Made by a program: the position numbers and the translations under genes | Part shown: piece by piece, positions 47,601 to 59,876 of the stretch | Layout: each line of letters opens with the position of its first letter | Numbering within the stretch: position 1 is the stretch's first letter | Source of the DNA: Capillidium heterosporum | Lineage: Eukaryota > Entomophthoromycota > Entomophthoromycetes > Entomophthorales > Capillidiaceae | Reading direction: 5' to 3' | Assembly: GCA_016630905.1 (NCBI GenBank) | Contig: WBMQ01000009.1 | Location: forward strand, 744,001 to 808,000 | DNA: 64,000 nucleotides | The notes under the pieces: generated by a model | What the model was told of the DNA's origin: nothing | Databases searched by the model: none | What the model saw: only the letters and a program-made list of their open reading frames with translations

Positions 47601-48975
47601 AAAATAAAACTTGGAATTCCTGGTATTCTGTCAGTAAGGGCTGTGATGCTTTCTGTTCTGGGATAGCTTCTTCTAAAGTCTTAATGTCGGGAAGTGTAGG
47701 AATCAGCGTAGGTTCCAAAAAGAAGTTCTGATGTTGGAGATAGCCAGGTAGCAAATCAACTTTTCCAGTAAGCCATTTCAACTGATTGATTTTGAAGTTT
47801 AATTTGCCTCTCATCTTGCGTAACCAGGGGATGCCTAGAATGATTGGAAACTGGGGTAGTCGGGCTACTGTAAGCGGTTGGCGTGAGGCATTCCCCTTAA
47901 CCTGTATTTCGTATGGCAGTGTGCGTTTATTATGAGCTGTAAGTGAGTCTCCTGTGAGTGAGTATATTTGTTGAGCAGACTCCTCACCCAGTTCCCAGCC
48001 TAGTTTATCAAACAACTGCTGACTGATGAGGTTATCTGAACTGCCAGTATCAAGAAGTGCAAACGTGTGGAAGACTTTAGTCGTATCTGGAATTTCATGT
48101 CCAAATTGATTCTTTACATAGGAATTGGCATAGTGTAATGAAATACTAATTAAGCTCTGTGAGTAGTATGGGGTAGCTAATGAATATAATGTTGTGTGTG
48201 GCGACTTAAGGCCCGTCGGATCTACCCTTGTACCGAGGGGCCTCTTTGAAAATCCTGCTGAGCCTGAAGGCATCTATTACTACGATGGCCAGTGTTACTG
48301 CACGTGAAGCAACGGCCTTCATCCAGGTGGCGTTGGCGCTCTTCAGCACTAAGCTGGAAACCAAGGGAGGTTTGGGGTTATGACGGGATCTCCAAGAAGA
48401 GTTACTCTTAGCTACTTCGGTCATAATCAAGTCAAGGGAGACATTATTATTGAACTTTAAGGACAGACTAGCCGCTAGCGATTCGGGTAGACTACTCAAA
48501 TATAAGTCCTTCAAATGGTGTTCATCATATCCTGCTTGGCGTCCAAGATCAGTAAATGTTTGGTTGTACTGCTGTGCATTCATACTGGAGAATCGTAAAT
48601 TCATCAATTCTCGTTTCACTTGGGTTGAATTCGGCAAAAATCGTTGAGCAAATCGCTTTTTGAACATCTCGTATGTTAAACTAGAGCCAAGGTCCGAATG
48701 TAGTTGAGTTGCCCATAATAAGGCTTTGTCTTCAAGCTAAAAGATGAAAAACGTAATTTTCATGCAGTCATTCATTTCAGGTTGATGGTACTAGGACAAT
48801 ATTCTCGATTCCCGCCATCAAAGATTGGATCTGGAGCGGATTGGGGCTATATCGGATCTTTATCAAAGGTAATGTTTGCTGGTTTATAAAGAAGGTCGGA
48901 TTGTTTGTAATGGTTACCTTCTGGTCTTCACAATTAGGAGTAGGAGACTGAGTATTGCCATATTCAGTCATATTT
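44640..48975 (-). mobile_element. Ty3/gypsy chromovirus (LTR retrotransposon fossil)
   Basis: An old LTR-retrotransposon copy in the minus direction. Parts in order are a gag-like region (about 48.2-49.0 kb), a pepsin-type protease (LLDTGSS), reverse transcriptase (YLDDIVIYS), RNase H, integrase with a zinc-binding HHCC region (CDTCQRT) and catalytic core, and a C-terminal chromodomain (YLVQWVGYPHEEATWE) near 44.7-44.95 kb. The order protease-RT-RNase H-integrase and the chromodomain place it in the chromovirus branch of Ty3/gypsy (Metaviridae). The coding region is broken, with roughly half a dozen interruptions, so it is not active. No pair of LTRs, primer-binding site or target duplication was found, so the ends are approximate. 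The domains are still easy to read, which suggests moderate rather than great age. Confidence 0.9.
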
Positions 48976-50245
48976 GTAAAAGTGGGAGCAGTAGATTTTC
49001 AATTTTTAATGCTAAATATAAGTAGCTCCTCCAAGGATATTCTCTTTCACTTCAAAACACTATCCCAATTGTACCTAGACCTTGCCTACTTTAATATAGA
49101 TACCTAAAAGCATCTAATAAACTTTAGATTTAATAAGCTTGGATTAATTAGGTTGTTATTAAGGCCTTGTTAATAAAGGAGGATTTGTAACGTATTTACC
49201 CTTCTAATATATCTGAATGAGAAAAAAGATGGCCTATACTGGATTCAACTTCCATATCATAGACAAGTTGATTAAAGCATTTCATGATAAGTAGTCTTGA
49301 GTATAATAGTCCATTTATTACCCTATTTCTATTGAAAAATACAATTATTTTATCTGTTCCAAAAATGCTACTACTCTATTCAGATATATGAGCAAACTTT
49401 GCAGTTGAATTAATAAAAACAATCCAGTTTTTTTGGATCAACAAGATTCAAAGCCTTGAATCCCAATATTTACCATAAACAATTAAGCGTTTAGGAGGCT
49501 TCTACCATATTCGAGTATGTTGTACTCAGTCATCAAGCCTATACTAAGATTAAACAGGCTTTCTATTCCAACATCTAGCTCCAATTTCTAACTGCAATTA
49601 CTGGAGACATGGAGTTCATTAGCCATATATTGCTTTTTTTCCAAACTCATGTTTCCAAAAGTAGTATAAGTCGAATATAGCTATATCTGATACGATTAAC
49701 CTATTTCTGAAGTAGGTATAGTTGTTTGAATTAATTTAGTGATTGACACACATTAAATTGATAGAGATACAAGAAAACTAAGTTCTAATTAGTTGAATAT
49801 CTTATATATATTTATTGATAGACTAGTTTTCTTATATACAGTACTCAACTGAATATAAACCTGACTAGTAAGCCTTTTAAATCGATAGAACAAATATACG
49901 TCTAGTAAATTATACGAATATTTTAAAGCTTTTTGCAGATCATCTATATATTGCTACTATTAGTTGGAAATTGGCGTTAAAACAGATGAAATAAATTGAT
50001 AGCATCCCAGTCTATTTGCAAAACTAATGAGATGTAAACCTAATCAAGGGATAATTGCATTGAAGCAGGTATAACTCTGAAAGGTCAAAGATTATGGTAA
50101 ATCAATTGTATTTTTAACAAAAGGTAAAAATTAACTCAATACCAGTATATAAGGTGCAAATTGGATGCAGCAAATCTATATCTGATATCCAATACAAATA
50201 TTAACCACTCAGAAAAACTGCTTTTATAAGAAATACCCTAACAAT
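48976..50245. other. Gene-poor AT-rich region
   Basis: About 1.3 kb between the retroelement and the next secreted gene, with no frame of note. GTATATAAGGTGC at about 50147 is TATA-like, 100 bases before the ATG at 50246. Confidence 0.4.
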
Positions 50246-50740
50246 ATGAACAATTTAGTCGTCTTCCTACCTTTACTTGTTGCTGCTATCCTGGCCTCCA
50301 CTAATGACGGTTACAATAATTACGGTGTAGTCAAAAGCCAACTCAAACCAACCCAAAATTATGGTCAAGTTTACGGTTACAACCTCCATCAGAACAAAGA
50401 TCCCAAGCACATCAAGGATCACAAACACCATACTAAGGGAAAGTTTGGTAAAGGGTATGGGTATGAAAAGGGATGTCACCAACCAAATCACTCAAAAACA
50501 ACTTTAGGCTCTATCACCAGTTCAGAAGCGTACCCAACCGATTATTATGGAACTGACAGTAGCACAGATTTATTCAATACCGATTCTTCTACTACCGATG
50601 ATGGTTTGGATACACTTCCTACCACCTCAGTTGATTATTCTAGCGTAGATGTTGGTACTGCTCCTACCATCGTCCAAAATCCACCTCAAGCTCTTCCTTC
50701 TGATAGTACTGATGACGACCTTGGTGCAGGAGATGTTTAA
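50246..50740 (+). CDS. Secreted His/Lys-rich then Asp/Ser/Thr-rich protein
   Basis: A 164-residue single-exon gene starting at ATG 50246 with signal peptide MNNLVVFLPLLVAAILAS. The mature protein has two opposite halves. The first, about residues 25-85, is Tyr/Gly/Lys/His-rich (HIKDHKHHTKGKFGKGYGYE) and basic. The second, about 90-164, is Asp/Ser/Thr-rich and acidic (DYYGTDSSTDLFNTDSST, ending DDDLGAGDV). There are no known domains and one cysteine only. The His/Lys clusters could bind metal or cell-wall material and the Thr/Ser tail could be O-mannosylated, but this is inference. No GPI signal is visible at the C-terminus. Codon use and the clean frame suggest a real gene. Confidence 0.65.
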   Translation: MNNLVVFLPLLVAAILASTNDGYNNYGVVKSQLKPTQNYGQVYGYNLHQNKDPKHIKDHKHHTKGKFGKGYGYEKGCHQPNHSKTTLGSITSSEAYPTDYYGTDSSTDLFNTDSSTTDDGLDTLPTTSVDYSSVDVGTAPTIVQNPPQALPSDSTDDDLGAGDV

Positions 50741-52732
50741 AAATTGAGTGGTAAGTCCAAATTATGAAAATATTGGATCCATCTCAAAGATAGTATTATC
50801 TATTAAAATTTAGTAGTATATATAAACTTTGCACTATATTTTATTTGGTATTTACTATTATATATTACATTTCCATATATGCATAATTCATAACTTGATT
50901 GAATACTATAATTTTGAACTGCATGCGATATTTTGCAGATATACTATTATCTTTGCCAACTTGATAATACTTAAGATTTCGATGACTTTACCTAACCCAT
51001 TCATACAGTAAAAACCGTTACTGTATATTAGGAATGTCACTTACTACAAAACTATAGGTGTCGTAAAGAAAGGATAACTTTGAAATGCTAGTAAAAGGGA
51101 ATTACTATTAGATTTTAATGCTTGATCTAAAGCCACTTTGCTTTTTTATATGTAGATGACCTTTTTAAAGTCAAAAGGTAGTTGTAGGAGGAATTTAATT
51201 TTTCAGGAAAAAAGTAAAATAGAAAGTGGCTTTGGCGTATCGTTAATGACAGAGTCCGATAACTTTAGATAGTGGTCGATTCCTTGTATATTGATACTTT
51301 TATAAAAATTTATGGTATCTAAGCATTGGGTATTCTACTCTATAAACTGTATAGTTGGAGTTTCCAATTTCAAGTAGCAGTAGAATATCATAGTAGGTAG
51401 CCTCTAAGGTTGATGGCAATCTGTTAAAAGGTACTATTTCAAAAACCTGGCCCCAAGTGTACAACATATGCCTGTAGGGTAAAAATTGGTTAGGTAGTAT
51501 ATGTTTAGGTATGCTCTAGAACTTTGGCAAATTCCCATCATCTTTGTCACAATTTTGCATCCTTTGCAGTAGGCTTTAAAGATGTCTATGAGATTACAAG
51601 CAAATTTACAATGGACTATGTCTCAAGGAGTGATGTATGAGTAACACCCTGTTAAGGCCAGCAGCCTTGACTTGCTTTTGGTAAAACTGCAATAAAAGCC
51701 TCAACGGGCTAATTCCATGCATGGCAATTACTTTACACTAAATTGGTACCCTGCAAAAAACGGGTTTCGTATTAAAGCTTTAATTGAAATAACACGTGTA
51801 TAGGGTGGTTCATTTGTCAGTGCTGCAATGTTCAAGAATGTTGAAAGAGCTTTTACAACTAAACCTTTAGAAAAATTTCTTGACTTTGATCAGTACTTGT
51901 AATTCGTTTTGCATCTGAAGGCACTCTTTGTAAAGTTTATATACCAAGTAAGCGAAACTTTAATATGGTTTCAAAGCTGCATACATTTAGTCTAGACCTT
52001 ACAAATGATGCATTTATATTGCCAAATAATGCATATGCCTGTTCAACTTGATACCTTTAATGACTTTCATTCCCCCCTAAGATCCCAAGTTTTAGCACTA
52101 GCAGTTTAATTTCCCATACCCGCTTCTACTTCTGCTTTCCAAGTAATTTCTGTGTTAGGGTTCTATCCAATAGACCCACCACGTTTCTAGGAGGTAAGAG
52201 GAGAAATGTTCCCCATACATCAAATTTGTAAGTGTAAGGTGGAAGTAAAATTACTAAGGGCCAATCATCTACATCCAATTTACGTGTGACTGTTCAAATT
52301 GGTGCTGACAAAGAAATTGAAATGAGGTCACCAAATAAAGTCTTTATTCAGGTCAACACTATTGAACGGTTTGTAGTTCAGTTCCCCAAAGATTTATAGG
52401 AGCAAGTGAGCTTAAACTGAGCTGGCTAATATTGAATAATGGTGTTTGTTGTCGATGTCAGTAGACTTTTGTAAGCTCGTTAAGCTAAGCAATTTATATT
52501 AAATTGCATGATTTCATTGGACATTTGTCACGTTGAATCCAAGCTAGCTTATGAAAACTACGGAATATTCGAGAAACCCTTATTAAACTTTAAGTTTAGT
52601 GCATAAATGAGCGAAAATAAAAGCTGGTATAAATAGGAGCGCCTTTTCCTTTGCAAACTATATTTCTTCTCCGTTCTCTATAACTCCACCTAATTTTATT
52701 TTACAACTTTACCTCTTAGAATTTATTGAACT
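50741..52732. other. Gene-poor region with decayed coding-like stretches
   Basis: About 2 kb. The part from about 51800 to 52430 reads like broken coding sequence (for example VYIPSKRNFNMVSKLHTFS, and DKEIEMRSPNKVFIQVNTIE on the plus strand) and includes a GTAAGT...TTACTAAG intron-like piece near 52230. It is probably a dead gene or element of unknown type. TATAAATA at 52628-52635 is a TATA box for SDT1, 100 bases before its ATG. Confidence 0.4.
52628..52635 (+). promoter_or_regulatory. TATA box of the SDT1-like gene
   Basis: TATAAATA about 100 bases before ATG 52733; the intervening leader is pyrimidine-rich, as in many fungal promoters. Confidence 0.5.
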
Positions 52733-53698
52733 ATGCTGACTTTAAACGAAATTCGTGCTATGCCTACTACGGCCAGCTACCCTTCTGACTTGACTTTGTT
52801 GGTCCCTCAGTTGAAAGCAGCTTTGCACGAACACGTCTTCTTCTTCGACATTGACAACTGCTTGTACGACATTTCATCTGGGATCTCCGATATTATGACG
52901 AAAAGGTAGGTACTTCCTAAAGGGAGGTTGTCAAGGTGCTTTTTACAAGTACCTTGACAACCTCCCTTTTTTGCACCAGAAGCTTTACTAACTTGTATGT
53001 AGGATCAGCCAATATGGCATCAAAGTCGGGATTCCCGAGTCTCAAGTAGACACTATTACTTTGAACTATTATAAATCTTATGGATTAGCTATCCGTGGGT
53101 TCATAAAGCACCATGGCGTTGACCCTATCCATTATGGTATTTTTTCTTAGCAACCAACACTAATTTGTTTAGATTTGAATGTCGACCAGTCAGTACCACT
53201 TGAAGACATCTTAAAGCCTTGCCCTAAACTTAGAACGATGCTCAAGAACCTTAAAGTTAGAAGATGGGCCTTTACCAATGCCAACAAGCCAGTAATATCG
53301 GTTGTATTATATTATAAACTAACATTTAATAGCATGCCGATAAAGTACTTCGACTCCTCGGTATAGCTGATCTCTTTGAAGGAGTCACTTACTGTGATTA
53401 CTCAGAACCTAACTTCAGCTGTAAACCAGGTACAAAATCTCTCTCAACTACCTCAACTAACTTGAATTTAGAACTACCTGCATTTGAAAAGGCTATGCAT
53501 GAAGCCCAGGTAGCTCATCCATCCCTATGCTTCTTCGCTGACGACTCTATCAAGAATTTGGATACTGCTCGTGATTTAGGTTGGACTACCATCCATATCA
53601 CTGGATCTAAGAATCCAGGAAGTCACAAATCAGGTCCACATAACAGTTTGACCTTTATCCACGATCTACCTTCTATACTACCCCACCTCTTCTTGTAA
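52733..53698 (+). CDS. SDT1: HAD-family pyrimidine 5'-nucleotidase (Sdt1/Phm8 type)
   Basis: Five exons give about 250 residues. Haloacid-dehalogenase motifs are complete and in order: FFFDIDNCLYDISSG (motif I, residues about 36-50, nucleophile Asp39), WAFTNANK (motif II), CKPELPAFEKAM (motif III lysine) and FFADDSIKNLDTARDLGW (motif IV). The FDIDNCLY start and the long insert after it are typical of Sdt1/Phm8 nucleotidases, which remove phosphate from UMP, CMP or lysophosphatidate in the cytosol. The introns at about 53138-53174, 53291-53332 and 53431-53474 have good sites. The first intron (52906-53002) is twice the usual length and holds a hairpin (see 52919-52969). The gene lies alone with TATA at 52628 and is probably transcribed strongly. 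Confidence 0.88.
52919..52969 (+). repeat. Perfect 19-base inverted repeat inside an intron
   Basis: The left arm is AAAGGGAGGTTGTCAAGGT (52919-52937) and the right arm (52951-52969) is its exact reverse complement. Inside the 13-base spacer a G-T pair and two more pairs extend the stem to about 22 base pairs, leaving a 7-base loop of mostly T. It sits between the donor (52906) and the TACTAAC branch site (52986-52992) of SDT1 intron 1. The stem starts 13 bases after the donor. Confidence 0.9.
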
Positions 53699-54337
53699 CA
53701 TACTTGTTCTGTGATCTTATTGCATTGAATGGTTAATTTAATAAATCCATTTGTCATCTCTATTGCTTATTTATCTAGAGATATATATTCGTTTTATAGT
53801 TGTTTTACATGTTTTCAAGTAAAGGTGTAGTACTAGAATGTAAGAATTCATATAGTAAAGCTCTTTAATGGTAAGGAATATCTTGTACCATTACATTGTC
53901 TCAACGAAACTATAAGATGCTAAAATTGAAGACCACTTTTTATAGTAAACTGCCTATTAATAAAAGTATTAAAGCATCATAAACAATATACATTTAAATA
54001 TTATATAATCTACAGACACAACCAAATCTAAGCAGATGTAATTTCTCAACATTGGGTAGTTGTTGATAAAAGCCAAAAGCATATAGTCTGATTTATAGAG
54101 TATCTATCTGTTATAGCACGTACATTTCATTTAGAGAGTATATCTGTTATATTTTCACCTATCCACTATACCATATACAAGTCAAGTAGCTTTTCTTTTC
54201 AGTAAAATTTCGCCATATGTTTGATCGGAAAAATAGAGCTTGCCAGCCCCTTGCCCAAATGATATCATCCTCCATCCATCTTATAAAAACCATAAATTTG
54301 GTTTTTTGAACTTCAAGGCAAAACTATTAAGAACGAA
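53699..54337. other. Intergenic
   Basis: AT-rich spacer between SDT1 and the first EF-hand gene; nothing else seen. Confidence 0.45.
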
Positions 54338-55007
54338 ATGAGCAACCCACAGGATCTACAAAATTGGTTTTCAAGGGTAGACAGCGATCGATCAGGACAA
54401 CTTTCGGCCCAAGAGTTACAGCAGGCTTTAGTTAATGGTAAATTGAAAAAATATATTGGAATGCTAACATAAATTTTTAAGGCGACATGAGTCAGTTCAG
54501 CCTCTCAACCGTAAAGCTATTTATCGATATGTTCGATATGGACCAAACTGGTACCATCAACTTCCAAGAGTTTCAATCTTTGTACTCTTACATTATTCAA
54601 TGGCAGAACTGTTTTAGAAGCTTCGATAGGGATCAGTCTAATACCATTCAGGTTATGGAATTGGGCTTTGCTTTGCAAACCTTTGGGTATAATTTAACGC
54701 CTCAGTTCTTGGCCAAGTTGGTTAAGAAGATGAACAAACATAGTAAGTTTTTGTTTGAGGTGGAGTTGAATTAACTTGGTAGAATATTTAGGTAGTAAGA
54801 AACCTATTGGCTACCAAGGTCCCGATAGTGTAACCTTTGACCAGTTTATCGAGATTTGTGTAAGAGTTCGTATGTATACTGATTCTTTCCGTAAATTCGA
54901 TAACAATAACGATGGTACAGTACTCATTAACTATGAGCAGGTATATTTTTTATTTGGAAGAGTTGTTAATTTGATATTAGTTTTTGGACTTGGTTTCCAA
55001 CAGTTAG
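54338..55007 (+). CDS. Penta-EF-hand calcium-binding protein, copy 1
   Basis: Four exons, starting ATG 54338 and ending TAG 55005-55007, give about 178 residues. The last intron ends ...GATATTAG just before FLDLVSNS. EF-hand loops include DSDRSGQLSAQE (residues 15-26), DMDQTGTINFQE and the degenerate DRDQSNTIQVME; the last pair is DSVTFDQF plus DNNNDGTVLINYEQ. Five EF-hands with a hydrophobic dimer surface make this the penta-EF-hand family (ALG-2/Pef1 in yeast). Such proteins bind ESCRT and membrane-trafficking partners in a calcium-dependent way. No Gly/Pro/Tyr-rich N-terminal tail is present. A close tandem copy follows at 55755-56449, in the same direction and with the same intron layout. 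Confidence 0.83.
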
Positions 55008-55754
55008 ATGAGAAATTATACCTTGACTTAAGGTTGGTTCTATATCCAGCTAATAAAATTTTATTTGTAAAGTTGAGTTCTTTTACATAGGGACAAATTT
55101 GTAGTGCTGAATAAAGCTTCAAGTGGCATATACTTATGTCACTAAAATGGTAAAATCTCTTTATAATTTAGCCCATATTTAGAAAGACTGCTGCTATTTT
55201 TTCAGTAGCTTACCTGTATGATAGAAAATGTTAAATAAAATGTATCTCATCCTTGTAACTTCTATTTCAACTTAGTATTTTGTTGACTCGTAGACAAAGC
55301 AGATGCTTATATTGGATCTGCTATATAGCCTCAATAACCTACATATAATTTAATAAAACCATATTCATATCTATAACCCTCTATTAAATATTAGCTATGT
55401 GATTTATATAACTGTTACTAAAACCAAAAAAGTGTTAGTAGTCTTCATATTTTTATAAATAACAATTTAAATACAACAATTGTTCTATTACTAGAAACTT
55501 GAGCTCTAATACAAAGTATATAAAAGGATACATTACATCCTCTCCTTGGTTGGAGTATCATCAGATTGAAATACCTCTTCCTATTATCGATACATAGACC
55601 CAACCCTATTACGTAAGCTTCCAAGCTCTAGCTCCCTATAGCATCGGACAATTATACTACGATTTCATTGGGTATCCTGCAAAATCTAAGAAATCACTTC
55701 CTATTTAAATTATCCGATAGAATTTTGAACATCAAGTTTCAACAATCTTTACAA
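55008..55754. other. Intergenic between EF-hand copies
   Basis: AT-rich. TATATAAAAG at 55517-55526 is a likely TATA box; it is far from ATG 55755, so a long leader (perhaps with an intron) or an earlier start is possible. An upstream in-frame stretch from 55668 lacks an ATG. Confidence 0.45.
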
Positions 55755-56449
<695 letters not shown>

Positions 56450-57600
56450 ACGAATTATGTACACTGCGTAACGAATTTTTAATAGCATATCCTTATATTT
56501 TGAAAATTTACTTTATTTCTCATTGCACTTTAAATTAGTTTTAAAGGTAACTTATCTTGAATAGACAAGTATTATTTTTTACTTGATATATCTTTTACAT
56601 ATGTTTTATTTTGGTATTTATGCCTAGTTTATTAACAGTTGTGAAGCTTGTGTTTTAAATTAATATTCAAAGTTTGCTATTGCAATAATAAACTGCAACT
56701 CTACTTAAAGTTGAATCCTTTGTAATAGATAAGAAATGCTATAGAAAAACTATATGTATTCAAATTACTCTATTTTAATTGACTACAACCATTTAAATTC
56801 CACTGTGCTATGAGCAGCTCAACTTTTGTAAATAGCTTAGGTTTTATTATAAAATTTATAGGCAGACATACTTACAATTGTATTAGCCTTTTTATGTAAC
56901 CTTGGTTGATTACAGCGATGTAAACTTTCCATTTTCAATCCATAGGCTCAAGACCTTCAATTTGTCTACTGATCTCATTTCTACACGTAAGTATATGAGA
57001 TGGATTTGTGATTTTGCCAAAGCTTTTTAAAACTTTACTTTGTATACAAATGTAGCTAGTGATGCTATAATTTGATTTAAAGTATACAAATCTTGAGATA
57101 TCTATCTCATTTCAAGCTACTTATATCCATTAGTATACTTTTCACTTAAGATGTACCTATGTAATACAACTAGATTTATATGAAGCCTACTATACTTTTA
57201 GTTGCTTGCTCCTTTCCTTTAAAAAGTTGGATATATTTTGTTTATAAGTATTTCAACAAACATGAAGCTCTATACCTACCAATTTTTCATGCTCTCTATT
57301 GAATTTAAAGCCGGTAGCGCTCACTCTAAGATACATGTAGTATATATAAGTGTCAAGTCCAATAAAATCATCTTAATTATAAGTTAAACTTTTGTTAATG
57401 TCAATAAGACGCTTTGGAAAGTGCAAGTGTTCTAAATTAATTAGACTATAATAAAACTTCAACTTTAATTATGAGACTTTTAATTTGGAATCCCATCTTA
57501 GAATATCTCGGTTATTATGTCATCGACTTTATGAGCACTTGCCCTCAAGCTAAAAATTTCGTTTCTTAGCTTTTCTATAACAATCAAACTTTGGCAAGCA
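56450..57600. other. Intergenic
   Basis: More than 1.1 kb of AT-rich DNA with no recognised frame, repeat or RNA gene. Confidence 0.45.
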
Positions 57601-59876
57601 ATGGATAACAACGACTCGTTCCGAAGCTTCCATAGCCTCAACGACATCAGCTTTCTAAATGATCCACATGAGAGATCTACTTCGAAGAGTCAATATCTGG
57701 ATGCCAATACCAACAACAATTCTATGAACGAGACAGATTTTCTCAACAGAAATGTCAATGTACCAACTAACCCAAACTTGCAATTTAATGTCAGCAGCAA
57801 TCCTACCAACCAAAGTTTGCAAGCTAATATCAACAGTAACTTAGTAAACGAACCAAGTTTGGGCAACAAAAGTTTGAGTTTCAATGAAAAGGTTGATGCA
57901 AAAGTTTTGGACTTGGATAGTATAACTATCAAGAAGTATAAAATTACCGAATTACCCATACTTTCAGGTAAATTTGGATATTATTTGGATATTTACATTT
58001 GTTGGAATAGTTGAAAACAGTCAGATAAAGGAACCAATCATCAAAGTTAGTCAAGAGAAGATCAAGGTGGAAGATAAGTATAACTATGAAACTGTACTGT
58101 ACTTGTTGGCGTTTAGTTTTGTAGCTTTATCTGGTACTTTGTAAGTTTGCCACTACTTTTATTTTAATAATATCGCTTTTAGGTTATTTAAACCTAGATA
58201 CTTTCTAGATGTATTTACTGTACTGTTTGGTAGGTTTTAAAATATCAGTATCGACTCAACGCTAATTTGTATTAGGCGGCATCTTCACTTTTTCACTTTA
58301 TTCATTTATCAAGTTTAATTTATATTATAAACCTGGTAAGTAGGCGTACTATCATTAGCATTCTAATTTGTTTTTGGTAGAGCAGAAGAAAAACCTCATT
58401 AAAGTCATCGATGGGGATGACAACCCTTTTGTCGATTTAGATAGAATTAACAGACTCGAACAGCAAACTAGTTCCACTTTGATATTCAATAGGTAACCAA
58501 TATATTTGAACTATAAAGCCAACCCATCACTTTAGAATTGTACCTATCCAATCCAACATCTTTAGCTCAATATCGCGTAAGTCTTTTTATATTTTATTTG
58601 ATTTACTTATCTAATTGTCCTGCCTTTATATTATAGAGCCCTTCAAATCGGTCTTCAACCCTATTAGTTCAACATTGCAAGTCGAAGGCCAAGAATTAAG
58701 CTTTTTATCTGATCTAAACAAGCAAGGATTCCAAAGTTTAAAGACTACAACCACTCAACCGAAATTCATAGTCGATAACGAGGCAAATGAGTATCAAGTT
58801 TATAATTCAGAAGAGGTAAGTGTTGATACTGCTGTTGATTACTAAAATTTATACTAGACTTTGAAACTTTTATTCCCAAATATCACTTACGAGCAAGCTA
58901 CCTTCAACATTAAAGAGGTAAGTAGAGTATCAACTTGGAATTATATACTAAAACCCGATGCTATATAGTGGATAGTGAACCATATCCGAAAACTCAAGGA
59001 CGACATAATTTCAGTAGATACCAAGCTCATCCAACTTAACCTGACCCATTTATGTGTCATTGATTTGGAGGCCGAGGATCCTAGGATCCCTCCTACTCAC
59101 TACTTCCGCAAGAAGGAGCCTAACCTCAACGTCATACCTGTCGATCTAAAGCAACTTTTGGTGGAGAATCCTAACGTAATCCCGATTTTCATATGTATAG
59201 GCTAATATAGGTTCTAGGATTTGGGCGTGAAACTTCGGTTGCAATTGGAGCGCTACATCAGCCTACCTAACTTCAAAGGTTCCAAGAACTACGTAGCTAA
59301 ACGGCTCTTAGGTAAAACAATATATCAATATAAGTGCAAGTTCTAACCGATACATACCATCTATATAGAGCTGGCAAGTCTAGGCATCAACATGGACTTC
59401 TCAACTCAAAGACCTAAATCCGACTTACCTAGTGACGCCGATATCCTCCTCCACATTTTCGCCACCTTCTTCGATTTATTGGAACTAAGCTTGTTTATTA
59501 GAGGTGTAGATGGTACCTATTTCTCCGATAACCACATCCTATGCCGTGGGAATTTAAAAGGTAGATATTTTGTTACTCTATAGTCGTATTGATAAGCTTT
59601 ATGCTTTAGAACCTAGACATCCAATTCTATATATCCTACCAGCTGGATAACGTCAACGCTTACCAAGTTGTCCACTTTGACAAGATTTATAGGGTACCGA
59701 ATGGTCCTAACAATTTGCTTTTGACTATGTTTACCTTCTTGATGGTTGTTAAGAAGCAGGGTTCTGGATATATCGGGTAATCATTACTTTTTGAGTTACA
59801 TGATCGTTAATTTGATTTTTTTAGAAATGTCAACATCTTGACTCCGGAACATAGGTTAAATAGGATACTACCTTAA
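57601..59876 (+). CDS. TMEM209-like nuclear-envelope membrane protein
   Basis: Many small exons (about 12) with introns of 40-60 bases give roughly 570 residues; human TMEM209 has 561. The N-terminal 120 residues are Ser/Asn-rich. Two membrane segments follow (YETVLYLLAFSFVALSGTL and the exon pair around YFLDVFTVLF/GIFTFSLYSF). The C-terminal half has the conserved core LERYISLPNFKGSKNYVAKR, RLLELASLGINMDFS, LPSDADILLHIFATFFDLLE and YQVVHFDKIYRV, the signature of the TMEM209/cytochrome-B561-N family (PF09786). TMEM209 binds nucleoporins at the nuclear envelope in animals; the fungal role is not known to me. The end (GYIGNVNILTPEHRLNRILP) follows the core directly. Confidence 0.7.

Noticed and set aside
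59070-59095. GGATCCTAGGATCC palindrome in the TMEM209-like coding region
   Set aside because: Lies inside a conserved coding exon where codon choice explains it; no sign of a site with its own role.
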